Source of the DNA: Caenimonas aquaedulcis
GTDB lineage: Bacteria > Pseudomonadota > Gammaproteobacteria > Burkholderiales > Burkholderiaceae_C
Length of the DNA stretch: 64,000 nucleotides
Assembly (NCBI RefSeq): GCF_015831345.1
Contig: NZ_JADWYS010000001.1
Span: 3,686,618-3,750,617, forward strand
Reading direction: 5' to 3'
The notes under the pieces were generated by a model that saw only the letters and a program-made list of their open reading frames with translations, ran no database searches and was not told the DNA's origin. The position numbers were made by a program, and so were the translations under genes. How positions within the stretch are numbered: position 1 is the first letter of the stretch; each line of letters begins with the position of its first letter. This document shows positions 8,910 to 14,964 of this stretch, piece by piece.

Positions 8910-8938
8910 TTTATACTGTAACTATATACAGTAGTCAA
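8910..8938 (-). promoter_or_regulatory. intI promoter with LexA (SOS) box in the spacer
   Basis: On the minus strand: -35 TTGACT (8938-8933), exactly 17 bases, then -10 TATAAA (8915-8910). The spacer is almost entirely the LexA box CTGT-N8-ACAG at 8916-8931, which extends to a near-palindrome at 8914-8933. LexA bound here would block RNA polymerase directly, as known for other integron integrases. Transcription would start about 6-8 bases past the -10, at or next to the ATG at 8903, so the intI mRNA may have no leader. Confidence 0.9.
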
Positions 8939-8939
8939 G

Positions 8940-9198
8940 ACGGGGCCGTTTCCGATAAGGCCAGGGGAGAGGTGATGAATCGACCGACGAGGTTTATTGG
9001 TGTTATCGCGCAGTGTTATCACGCACTGCTGCATTTCCCACGTTTGCGGCAGAACAGCTCTCGGATTTCGGGAAGTGTTATCCCGCAAGTTCGCGGCGCT
9101 TTGACGCAGCCACGCCAAATTTTGAAGCCGATGGCCGAGCTGATATCTGACGGTTGCGGGATATCAGGTTTGGGTGTGCGGCAGACATTACGTTATCC
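8940..9198 (+). other. attI recombination region (intI to first cassette)
   Basis: This 250-base stretch between the intI promoter and the first cassette is where new cassettes should enter. The crossover is placed between G9192 and T9193 in the core GTTATCC (9192-9198). Support: cassette 1 ends in an attC whose first core is GGATAAC, the exact complement, as expected of a cassette circle. Upstream are three GTGTTATC-N-CGCA repeats and an 8-base inverted repeat (CTGATATC 9140-9147 / GATATCAG 9160-9167). No strong plus-strand sigma70 promoter is evident here. A weak TTGTCA (8897) with poor -10 matches overlaps the LexA box. Confidence 0.75.
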
Positions 9199-9226
9199 GG
9201 CACGAAGCTATGTCCCACACAGTTGA
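8975..9226 (+). CDS. Possible short ORF spanning attI into cassette 1
   Basis: An 83-codon frame starting at an ATG just after a GGGGAGAGG ribosome site. It crosses the attI/cassette junction (9192/9193) and stops 17 bases into the cassette 1 gene. The peptide (MNRPTRFIGV...) is Arg-rich and resembles nothing I know. In class 1 integrons a short ORF in attI (ORF11) raises translation of the first cassette gene; this frame could do the same by coupling. It may equally be chance. Confidence 0.35.
   Translation: MNRPTRFIGVIAQCYHALLHFPRLRQNSSRISGSVIPQVRGALTQPRQILKPMAELISDGCGISGLGVRQTLRYPARSYVPHS
9000..9087 (+). repeat. Three 13-bp direct repeats in attI
   Basis: GTGTTATC-N-CGCA occurs at 9000-9012, 9013-9025 (in tandem) and 9075-9087. 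Class 1 attI carries extra directly repeated integrase-binding sites beside the crossover; these repeats are in the same relative place and share GTTATC with the crossover core GTTATCC. Binding by IntI is inferred. Confidence 0.7.
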
Positions 9227-9512
9227 ATGTCCCATCCACGGCACGCAACACGAGTCGTTCGTCTGCGAACACATCGTTGAATCACTTCGCAATGAGGTGT
9301 CGGTGGGGTTTCATTGGTCATCGGAGAGTTCAAGCGATCATCCTGACGCCTGGTGCACTTCGTGCGAACGGGCTCGAGTCGCTGCAGGCGGAGAATGGAC
9401 TGATCAAGTTGAGGAACAATTGAATATTCAACTCTTGTGTGGGGCTTGCTATGAGCGCGCGAAAGACCTGTGGTCAAAGCAGCGAACGGGCGAGCCAAGA
9501 CGTGCTGGATAA
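9210..9512 (+). CDS. Cassette 1: small Cys/His-rich protein, possible zinc-binding
   Basis: A 100-residue protein, first in the array and thus best placed for expression. It has C-P-I-H-G near residue 6, C-E-H-I near 18, C-T-S-C near 48 and C-G-A-C near 77: four Cys/His pairs that could hold one or two zinc ions. Otherwise hydrophilic and acidic. No ribosome site precedes the ATG, which lies 17 bases after the crossover. Its TAA stop is part of the attC core GGATAAC. I do not recognise the family. Confidence 0.75.
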   Translation: MSHTVECPIHGTQHESFVCEHIVESLRNEVSVGFHWSSESSSDHPDAWCTSCERARVAAGGEWTDQVEEQLNIQLLCGACYERAKDLWSKQRTGEPRRAG

Positions 9513-9596
9513 CATGTCAATCCACACGGACGCACAAGTATGTCCGCTCCCTTCGGTCGCACCTGAGTCGTGCGCCGGTGATCTCCAACGTTAGGA
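9507..9596 (+). repeat. attC site 1
   Basis: 90 bases from first core GGATAAC (9507-9513) to last core GTTAGGA (9590-9596). Crossover G9590|T9591. The first core matches the attI-side core GTTATCC, which sets the cassette 1 boundary. Confidence 0.9.
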
Positions 9597-9601
9597 AGCA
9601 C

Positions 9602-10045
9602 GTGGCACGAACGACGCGCTATCGCTTCTCGACCGGGATGTTCTGGGTAAGTGTTGGGCTCTACGTGGCTTCTTTGGCCACTACTGCCTACGTCACGGTG
9701 GAAGGCGCAAGCTCGCAGGACCATTTTGGAGCGGAGGCCCTCGTGCTCGGTCCCATTGGTTTTTTTGCGGGCCACTTCTCATGGTTGGCAAACCCACTTT
9801 TGTGGGGCTCGTGGTTCACACGAACGCGCCAGGGTATTAGCCCGTCATTTCCTTTAGCGTTAATTGCGTTCATACCGGCGATTCTTTTCCTCGTAGGGGA
9901 GACGGTCCCAGTAGGCAGCGCGGGCAGCTACAAATACCACGTGTCGCTCGGCTATTATTTATGGCTCTCCAGCATGGCTGTTGCGGCAATTGCGGGGTTT
10001 GCATACCCTGCCACAAGTGAACCGTTCGCGCAAAATGCTTCCTAA
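9602..10045 (+). CDS. Cassette 2: membrane protein of unknown function
   Basis: A 147-residue protein from the GTG at 9602 (an ATG at 9638 is possible). Four hydrophobic segments: about residues 15-31, 48-66, 83-102 and 116-135, with small charged loops, so probably an inner-membrane protein. No known motif. The stop overlaps the attC core TCCTAAC. GC content looks lower than that of the flanking backbone genes. Confidence 0.7.
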   Translation: MARTTRYRFSTGMFWVSVGLYVASLATTAYVTVEGASSQDHFGAEALVLGPIGFFAGHFSWLANPLLWGSWFTRTRQGISPSFPLALIAFIPAILFLVGETVPVGSAGSYKYHVSLGYYLWLSSMAVAAIAGFAYPATSEPFAQNAS

Positions 10046-10108
10046 CTTGTCACTCGACGCGGACGTTGCGCGAACTGCTGCGCAGCGCCGGTCAGCTTTA
10101 CGTTAGGC
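10040..10108 (+). repeat. attC site 2
   Basis: Short form, 69 bases: TCCTAAC (10040-10046) to GTTAGGC (10102-10108). Crossover G10102|T10103. TCCTAAC is the complement of the cassette 2 left core GTTAGGA. Confidence 0.9.
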
Positions 10109-10115
10109 ATCAGAA

Positions 10116-10367
10116 ATGCAGACTCCCGCGCACATCACAGTGGAGCAGCTCACGGAGTGGGCCGACGCGGCGTTGCACATCAACCATCTCAACACACTTG
10201 TGCAGCGCGAAATCACAGCGAACAACCTTCCTCGCGCAGCCGACCTTTCCGAGCGTGCCCGCCGTCGCGCGTGGAAGATGCTGAACGAGTTGTTCAACGC
10301 CGGTGCAGTCAAGCCGGAGGGTTACACGGAACCGGGAGAACCTCCCGCCGGGAGTCCAGATGCCTAA
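10116..10367 (+). CDS. Cassette 3: small helical protein of unknown function
   Basis: An 83-residue soluble protein with no signal peptide. It looks like two or three amphipathic helices (residues 7-35 and 38-66) with an Arg-rich patch (S-E-R-A-R-R-R-A-W-K) followed by a Pro/Gly tail. Starts 13 bases after the crossover, without a clear ribosome site. The stop lies in the attC core GCCTAAC. Family not recognised; a nucleic-acid or protein-binding role is possible from charge only. Confidence 0.7.
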   Translation: MQTPAHITVEQLTEWADAALHINHLNTLVQREITANNLPRAADLSERARRRAWKMLNELFNAGAVKPEGYTEPGEPPAGSPDA

Positions 10368-10451
10368 CAGGTTGTTCGACACGGACGCGCAAGCGCGTCC
10401 GCCGCTGCGCGGCTCCTATTGCATGCGCGCCGGTCAACTCCGACGTTAGAC
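10362..10451 (+). repeat. attC site 3
   Basis: 90 bases: GCCTAAC (10362-10368) to GTTAGAC (10445-10451). Crossover G10445|T10446. Confidence 0.92.
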
Positions 10452-10457
10452 GGCACG

Positions 10458-10931
10458 ATGCACTTCACCATTCGATATCGACTAACCGGCGTTGGCTGGT
10501 CCGAATGCGAGGTGAAAGCAGGGGACGCCTCATGCACCATCACTGCGTCTTACCTGTCCGACGCGCTAGGGAATCTTGTCAGAGCGGCAGTCGCATTGCT
10601 TTCGGGATTCAGCGCAGTTACGTTCAGCTTCGATGAAGAGCCCGGCGAATACAGGTGGGTCATTCGCAGCCTCCGTCTCAACGAGCTGGACATAGTCATT
10701 CTGACTTTTGGCAATCTTTGGAGTAGTCTGCCAGACGAGCAAGGCCGGGAAATCTTTCGGGTTCGCTGTGTGCCCGAAACGTTTGGTGCGGCAGTATTCG
10801 ACGCAGCGCAACAGGTCCTAGAATCAGTCGGCGAGCCTGGCTACGCTGAGAAGTGGGCCGAACATCCATTCCCTATGCTCCATTTGGAAGAACTCCGCGG
10901 TCTATTGAAGGCTTTGGGCCATGCCGTCTAA
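10458..10931 (+). CDS. Cassette 4: protein of unknown function
   Basis: A 157-residue protein, predicted soluble, mixed alpha/beta. The N-terminal half alternates strands (M-H-F-T-I-R-Y-R-L...C-T-I-T-A-S-Y-L) around a helix with small residues (N-L-V-R-A-A-V-A-L-L). The C-terminal third is helical (A-V-F-D-A-A-Q-Q-V-L...L-E-E-L-R-G-L-L-K-A-L). Starts 12 bases after the crossover; no ribosome site. The stop is in the attC core GTCTAAC. I recognise no family; overall make-up recalls small stress or immunity-type cassette proteins, but that is not evidence of function. Confidence 0.7.
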   Translation: MHFTIRYRLTGVGWSECEVKAGDASCTITASYLSDALGNLVRAAVALLSGFSAVTFSFDEEPGEYRWVIRSLRLNELDIVILTFGNLWSSLPDEQGREIFRVRCVPETFGAAVFDAAQQVLESVGEPGYAEKWAEHPFPMLHLEELRGLLKALGHAV

Positions 10932-11015
10932 CTTGTCAGTCAACACGGACGCCCAAGTGCGTCCGCGCGCTTCGCGCGCACCGGGCCTTGGTCGCCGGTT
11001 ACTTTTACGTTAGAC
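10926..11015 (+). repeat. attC site 4
   Basis: 90 bases: GTCTAAC (10926-10932) to GTTAGAC (11009-11015). Central arms CGCGCGCTTCGCGCGC form a strong hairpin tip. Crossover G11009|T11010. Confidence 0.92.
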
Positions 11016-11018
11016 CGC

Positions 11019-11372
11019 GTGCAAAACCGGTGTGCCCTCTCGATGCTGGTAGCCATGGCCGGAGCACTGGCTGGTTGCAGCGATTGCCAGAACCAAATCC
11101 TGGATTCGGCCTGGTCGCCAACTGGCGCATTGAAGGCTATGGTCTTTCACCGAGAGTGTGGGGCGACAGTGGGGTTCAACACTCAAATCGCAATTGTTCC
11201 GGCTGGCGCGAGTGCCGGCATCGTTGGCAATGTCGTCATCGTTGACGGCAAGTCCGCAGCTCGTGTCAAATGGCTCTCCGAGCGCACGTTGCTGGTTGAA
11301 AACCTTGGTAGCGGACGAGTTTTCAAGAAGGAGGGGGAAATTGAAGGAGTCGCCATTCGCTATGAGCCGTAG
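11019..11372 (+). CDS. Cassette 5: small lipoprotein
   Basis: A 117-residue predicted lipoprotein. Signal peptide from the GTG at 11019 (or an ATG at 11043) ends in lipobox L-A-G-C with Cys at about residue 20. The mature part has a C-S-D-C pair, then a beta-rich domain: S-P-T-G-x-L-K-A-M-V-F-x-R-E-C-G-A-T-V-G-F-N-T-Q-I. That block recurs in small lipoproteins I have seen in cassette arrays and elsewhere, possibly the DUF5412-like group; I am not sure of the family name. Exported to the periplasm and anchored to a membrane. The stop lies 6 bases before the attC core. Confidence 0.75.
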   Translation: MQNRCALSMLVAMAGALAGCSDCQNQILDSAWSPTGALKAMVFHRECGATVGFNTQIAIVPAGASAGIVGNVVIVDGKSAARVKWLSERTLLVENLGSGRVFKKEGEIEGVAIRYEP

Positions 11373-11378
11373 CAAGCG

Positions 11379-11468
11379 GTCTAACTGGTCCTTCGACACG
11401 GACGCACAAATGCGTTTGCTCCCTTCGGTCGCACCTGATTTGCGCGCCGGTCAACTCCAACGTTAGGG
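11379..11468 (+). repeat. attC site 5
   Basis: 90 bases: GTCTAAC (11379-11385) to GTTAGGG (11462-11468). Crossover G11462|T11463. Confidence 0.92.
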
Positions 11469-11476
11469 CGCGGGTT

Positions 11477-11974
11477 TTGACGTTGCGAGAAGAACTACGC
11501 GCGGGGCTTTCCGGCCTACTCGTGCCTGCGCTCATTTCGCGGGGATTCAGTGGCCCGGCCTCCATCTCCGGCAACGCGCTTCTGCACAAATACTCCCGTC
11601 GCAGCGCCGTAGGCACGCATCACGTCACGATCCAACTCGAGAAGTACGGCGAACCTCGCTTTCTCCTGCTTTTCTTTGTCGAACCGCCCGAGGGTATGGA
11701 GGCCATTACGGCAAATGGTGGAACCGTAGTCCAGGGTTCGCTTCAACCTCACGCCGGCTTCTCTTCGGGCTCATGGTTTCGCGCGGACGCTTCGTTGTGG
11801 CAGCGGCTGTTGGGCGCCACTCCGGGGGCAGCCGGAGCGGTTGGCGCTTGCTTAGCGCTGCTTCCCGAACTCGACGCGTGGTGGCAGACTCGAGGTGAGT
11901 CGAAGCACATTCGGAGTCTGGAAGTTCACTTCCCCGGGGAGGCTGCAATTGCGAAGTCGCGCTCATCGCCCTAA
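11477..11974 (+). CDS. Cassette 6: protein of unknown function
   Basis: A 165-residue protein read from a TTG at 11477, 14 bases after the crossover; a second TTG at 11483 is possible, and no ATG is near. The layout is an N-terminal helix (R-E-E-L-R-A-G-L), a G-F-S-G-P motif, a beta core with H-H-V-T-I-Q-L-E-K-Y...F-L-L-L-F-F-V-E-P-P, and a helical end (A-C-L-A-L-L-P-E-L-D-A-W-W). It recalls DUF4304-like proteins in general shape, which I cannot confirm. Predicted soluble. The stop is inside the attC core CCCTAAC. Confidence 0.65.
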   Translation: MTLREELRAGLSGLLVPALISRGFSGPASISGNALLHKYSRRSAVGTHHVTIQLEKYGEPRFLLLFFVEPPEGMEAITANGGTVVQGSLQPHAGFSSGSWFRADASLWQRLLGATPGAAGAVGACLALLPELDAWWQTRGESKHIRSLEVHFPGEAAIAKSRSSP

Positions 11975-12058
11975 CTGGGCAGTCGAGACGGACGCCCAAG
12001 GGCGCCCGCGCCTGTCGGCGCTCTGGTTCCTTGGGCGCCGCTCACCTCTACGTTAAAC
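11969..12058 (+). repeat. attC site 6
   Basis: 90 bases: CCCTAAC (11969-11975) to GTTAAAC (12052-12058). Crossover G12052|T12053. Confidence 0.9.
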
Positions 12059-12063
12059 CTCAC

Positions 12064-12489
12064 ATGAATGCGGCACTCGACCTGCACGGAGCCTTGGCGG
12101 CATTGAAGGGCGTTCCACTTGCCCGCCTCATGTTTGGCCCGGAGTGGATACAGCTCGAATTTATAGGCGAGTACGCCGCGTTCATGCAAGTCAACACACG
12201 GGTTGAGCTGACAACTTCGGGTGTGAATAGAACTGCCAGTTTTGATCCCTCCGGAAAATTGATGCAAGTCGCTGTAGCAGAACTCGTCGCACTCAGGGGC
12301 GCAACTGTAGAGAGGGTTGAATTGAACCAAGAAGAACTCGATGTCTTCCTAGACGGTGGTAGGCGCCTGCGATTCAAACTTGAACCGACTGCCTTCGAGC
12401 CGGTCATATTTTCCGGCTCACACCACATGAGTCCTGGCCAGCTCGCTTGGCATTTCGTAGTCACGGGAGGCGTGCGCAGTGAGGCTTAA
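12064..12489 (+). CDS. Cassette 7: protein of unknown function
   Basis: A 141-residue soluble protein, mostly beta strand by pattern (W-I-Q-L-E-F-I-G-E-Y, T-R-V-E-L-T-T-S, A-T-V-E-R-V-E-L-N, R-L-R-F-K-L-E-P). Starts with ATG 12 bases past the crossover; no ribosome site. A C-terminal H-H-M-S-P-G-Q-L-A-W-H-F segment stands out. GC is lower than the backbone. Family unknown. The stop is in the attC core GCTTAAC. Confidence 0.7.
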   Translation: MNAALDLHGALAALKGVPLARLMFGPEWIQLEFIGEYAAFMQVNTRVELTTSGVNRTASFDPSGKLMQVAVAELVALRGATVERVELNQEELDVFLDGGRRLRFKLEPTAFEPVIFSGSHHMSPGQLAWHFVVTGGVRSEA

Positions 12490-12552
12490 CATGTCACTCA
12501 ACACGGACGTTGCGCAAACTGCGGCGCAACGCCGGTTAGCTTCACGTTAAAG
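12484..12552 (+). repeat. attC site 7
   Basis: Short form, 69 bases: GCTTAAC (12484-12490) to GTTAAAG (12546-12552). Its length and inner arms match attC 2. The first core differs by one base from the complement of the cassette's left core GTTAAAC. Crossover G12546|T12547. Confidence 0.88.
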
Positions 12553-12560
12553 CTCATTCA

Positions 12561-12977
12561 ATGCTCAATCCCAAGCAGTTGGCGGCTGAATCAATCCGGG
12601 CAACCGAACTCCTGCAAGGGAAGACTGTGGCGCGGGTCGTTCGACACCAGGCTGAAGTTTTCGTTGAGTTCAAGGACGGTGAGCGCCTCTTCGTTAATCG
12701 CACAAACGACGGCGTGGAGCTATCGATTACCGGTGACGCAAGCTCGGAGGCAGTGCTCACGTCGAGAGAGGCCTATCTCGCCATGTTCGCGTTTCTCGAA
12801 GCGCACTACCAGCGCACTAAGTCCGACGACATCGGTGCTCTCCTCGGAGATCTCACCCTGCTCCCGGGCGGCACATCGGCTGACCCAGCCGCGATTGTGG
12901 ATTGGCAACATGCCTTAAGCCGTGCGCGCGGCGAGGTTGTGGACGCGGGGTTCGATCTGGGCGGGCCAACGAAATGA
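12561..12977 (+). CDS. Cassette 8: protein of unknown function
   Basis: A 138-residue acidic soluble protein. Pattern: N-terminal helix, then V-A-R-V-V-R-H-Q-A-E-V-F-V-E-F-K-D-G-E-R-L-F-V-N, then V-E-L-S-I-T-G, a helix with A-M-F-A-F-L-E-A-H-Y, and an acidic D-D-I-G-A-L-L-G-D-L segment with D-P-A-A-I-V-D-W near the end. The C-terminal part (D-D-I-G-A-L-L-G...D-P-A-A-x-x-D-W) is reminiscent of small immunity-type proteins, but this is only an impression. The stop directly abuts the attC core. Confidence 0.7.
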   Translation: MLNPKQLAAESIRATELLQGKTVARVVRHQAEVFVEFKDGERLFVNRTNDGVELSITGDASSEAVLTSREAYLAMFAFLEAHYQRTKSDDIGALLGDLTLLPGGTSADPAAIVDWQHALSRARGEVVDAGFDLGGPTK

Positions 12978-12978
12978 G

Positions 12979-13068
12979 CTTTAACATGCCCGTCAACACG
13001 GACGCCCATGTGCGTCCGCTCCCTTCGGTCGCACCGGTCCACGGGCGCCGGTTACGTCTACGTTAAAG
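12979..13068 (+). repeat. attC site 8
   Basis: 90 bases: CTTTAAC (12979-12985) to GTTAAAG (13062-13068). Crossover G13062|T13063. Confidence 0.92.
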
Positions 13069-13071
13069 CTC

Positions 13072-13284
13072 ATGAAGCTCTACTGCCCGATCTGCTCAAG
13101 CGAGGTGCCGGCGGACGCAACGAAATGCACGAGTTGTCCCACAATCTTTGCCAAGGGCATCAAGCCAACGCCCTCTCCGACATCGAATGCCGTCGGTTGT
13201 TCTATCGTCCTGGTCATCGTGGGCTTAATTGCTGTTCTCGCCATCTGCTTGATGCTTTATTCAGAGTTTGTCCGCTATCGATAG
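13072..13284 (+). CDS. Cassette 9: zinc-ribbon membrane mini-protein
   Basis: A 70-residue protein with an N-terminal zinc ribbon (C5-x2-C8 and C19-x2-C22), a Pro/Thr linker and one membrane helix (about residues 41-62). Starts 9 bases after the crossover. Unusually for this array, the stop is 226 bases before the attC. The same frame reads on past the TAG for 29 sense codons to a second stop at 13372-13374, which overlaps the ATG of another small ORF. The gene may be cut short by a nonsense mutation, or the cassette may hold two genes. Zinc-ribbon plus single-helix proteins are common; function unknown. Confidence 0.65.
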   Translation: MKLYCPICSSEVPADATKCTSCPTIFAKGIKPTPSPTSNAVGCSIVLVIVGLIAVLAICLMLYSEFVRYR

Positions 13285-13370
13285 CCGATTTCGCGTTACT
13301 CGAAGGTCTACCACATTGCTCCCGTACACTCTTTGGACGGCTTCATCGATGTGGCAAACTCCTGGCAGCA

Positions 13371-13508
13371 ATGACGGTGGGTGTTGCAGTCGCTGCCGAT
13401 GAAGGGAACGCGGGTGTTTGCAATGCACGTCCCACGAAGCGGCGCTCAAACGAATCGTTTAGGTTGCGATTGACTGGTTGGCCCGAATCGCACATCTCGA
13501 AGCAATGA
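13371..13508 (+). CDS. Cassette 9: possible second small ORF
   Basis: 45 codons from the ATG at 13371 (MTVGVAVAADEG...) to a TGA two bases before attC 9, which is where cassette genes normally end in this array. Its ATG overlaps by ATGA the stop reached if the zinc-ribbon frame were read through. No recognisable motif and no ribosome site. Could be a real coupled gene, the end of a decayed longer gene, or chance. Confidence 0.25.
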   Translation: MTVGVAVAADEGNAGVCNARPTKRRSNESFRLRLTGWPESHISKQ

Positions 13509-13510
13509 GC

Positions 13511-13599
13511 TTTAACTTTTCAATCGACACGGACGCCCAAGTGCTTCAGCGCGCTTCGCGCGCACCAGGCCTTGGTCGCCGGTCATCTTTACGTTAGAC
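13511..13599 (+). repeat. attC site 9
   Basis: 89 bases: CTTTAAC (13511-13517) to GTTAGAC (13593-13599). Crossover G13593|T13594. Confidence 0.92.
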
Positions 13600-13603
13600 C
13601 GCA

Positions 13604-13996
13604 GTGAACGATGTTGAGACTTTCGGACGTCAGCCAGTGCTCGTGGGCACGCAGCTCACGTCTCTGATTGTCGAGGGTTTCGTGCACGATAGCGAACCTG
13701 TGACGCTGGCAAACGTCATCTACCTTCTCAGCGAAAGGCAGTGGCATCGTTTCGCCATCGACCACGGCACCATTCACTGGCGCGATCTCAGCTCCCATCC
13801 TGTTTCGCCGAATTCGGTTGGCAATGCCGCATATCCTTGGCGGAGCATGGACCGGGAGCTTGAGCTGCCAACAGCCATCAGTGGCTTTAGTGTCTCTGGT
13901 CAGTGGCCGAATGTCCGCGTAGAGTTCAAGCTAGAAAACGGCCACGTGTTCGTAGTGTTCAGTTCCGGGGAGGCCGCTTCGTACCATGCTGTCTAA
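13604..13996 (+). CDS. Cassette 10: protein of unknown function
   Basis: A 130-residue soluble protein from a GTG 10 bases after the crossover. Beta-rich: L-V-G-T-Q-L-T-S-L-I-V-E-G-F-V, a central W-H-R-F-A-I-D-H-G-T-I-H-W-R section, and V-R-V-E-F-K-L-E-N-G-H-V-F-V-V-F-S near the end. The W/H-rich middle stands out. No signal peptide, no known motif. The stop lies in the attC core GTCTAAC. Confidence 0.65.
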   Translation: MNDVETFGRQPVLVGTQLTSLIVEGFVHDSEPVTLANVIYLLSERQWHRFAIDHGTIHWRDLSSHPVSPNSVGNAAYPWRSMDRELELPTAISGFSVSGQWPNVRVEFKLENGHVFVVFSSGEAASYHAV

Positions 13997-14080
13997 CTTG
14001 CCCGTCAACACGGACGCTCGCGAGCGTCCGCTCCCTTCGGTCGCACCTGTCCGTGTGCGCCGGCTACGTCTACGTTAGAC
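13991..14080 (+). repeat. attC site 10
   Basis: 90 bases: GTCTAAC (13991-13997) to GTTAGAC (14074-14080). Crossover G14074|T14075. Confidence 0.92.
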
Positions 14081-14117
14081 GGCGCGCACACAGCACGTCA
14101 TACTTTCGAGCATCCAT

Positions 14118-14876
14118 ATGGAACATTGCACGGATCTTCCTTTACGCGGAAAAGTAGCTGTCGTCACAGGCGCTGCGCGCGGCATCGGCCGCGCCATCGC
14201 CCAGACCTTGGGGCGGCAAGGTGCTTCAGTGTTGGTGAATTACTCATCCAATTCTGGAGCGGCTGAAGAGGTGGTCAACGCCATTCGAGCGCACGGCTCC
14301 CGGGCAGAAGCGGCGAGGCTGCACCTGGATGGACCACGATCTGCAGCTGAGCTGTTTGCGGCTGCGCAGGCTGCTTTCGGCCGAGTGGACATCCTTGTTC
14401 TCAACGCTGCGTCGGCGAGATTTGGACCGGTGACCAGCGTGACAGAAGCGGACTTCGATGCCATGTACGCGGTGAACGTGAAAGCGGCGTTCTTTTGTTT
14501 TCAGGAAGCCGCGAAGCACCTGGCCAATGGCGGCCGAATCGTCAGCATCTCGGCGGCGCTGACCTCGGTCGGTTACGACAACACGATGATGTATGCGGGA
14601 ACGAAGGGTGCGCTCGAGCAGTTCACTTTGGCTGCTGCCAAAGAACTCGGAAAGCGAGGCATCGTCTGCAATTCCGTTTCACCCGGCGCCACGCACACGG
14701 ATCTCTACCACGGTCTGGCTCCGGAGGCGGCGCGGGAGGCCGCCAAGCAGCGCTCACCGTTCAAGCGGCTCGCCGAGCCTCAAGACATCGCTGATCTTGT
14801 CGCCTTCCTGGCGAGCGACGCCGCCCGGTGGGTCTCAGGACAGAACATTCGGGCGAATGGAGCCGCATTGTGGTGA
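14118..14876 (+). CDS. Cassette 11: short-chain dehydrogenase/reductase (SDR)
   Basis: A 252-residue classical SDR, the largest cassette gene and the only one with a clear metabolic family. The NAD(P) motif T-G-A-A-R-G-I-G-R lies near residue 17; N-A-A-S, the catalytic Ser (I-S-A-A-L-T-S) and Y-A-G-T-K (Tyr and Lys) follow, then S-P-G-A-T-H-T. The end W-V-S-G-Q-N-I-R-A-N-G-A is typical of FabG-like 3-ketoacyl reductases. It oxidises or reduces an alcohol/ketone; substrate unknown. Start at the ATG 43 bases past the crossover, a longer leader than other cassettes. A complete enzyme with no visible defect. Confidence 0.9.
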   Translation: MEHCTDLPLRGKVAVVTGAARGIGRAIAQTLGRQGASVLVNYSSNSGAAEEVVNAIRAHGSRAEAARLHLDGPRSAAELFAAAQAAFGRVDILVLNAASARFGPVTSVTEADFDAMYAVNVKAAFFCFQEAAKHLANGGRIVSISAALTSVGYDNTMMYAGTKGALEQFTLAAAKELGKRGIVCNSVSPGATHTDLYHGLAPEAAREAAKQRSPFKRLAEPQDIADLVAFLASDAARWVSGQNIRANGAALW

Positions 14877-14891
14877 CGGCGCCAGGACGAC

Positions 14892-14949
14892 GCCTAACTG
14901 TTCCGTCGAGACGGACGCCTAACGGCGCCGCTCAAGTCCGACGTTATTC
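14892..14949 (+). repeat. attC site 11 (short, 58 bp)
   Basis: GCCTAAC (14892-14898) to GTTATTC (14943-14949). Only 58 bases, with a reduced central arm. The first core has one mismatch to the complement of the cassette left core GTTAGAC. Crossover G14943|T14944. Confidence 0.8.
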
Positions 14950-14964
14950 CTTACAAGGAAGAGT

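Noticed and set aside
8897..8926. Plus-strand cassette promoter overlapping the LexA box
   Set aside because: TTGTCA is fair but no -10 at 16-18 bases is better than weak, so it is not listed as a promoter.
13008..13508. ORF beginning in attC 8 and running through cassette 9
   Set aside because: Its first codons translate the attC itself, a peptide (C-V-R-S-L-R-S-H) that recurs at other attC sites, so the upstream part is an artefact.
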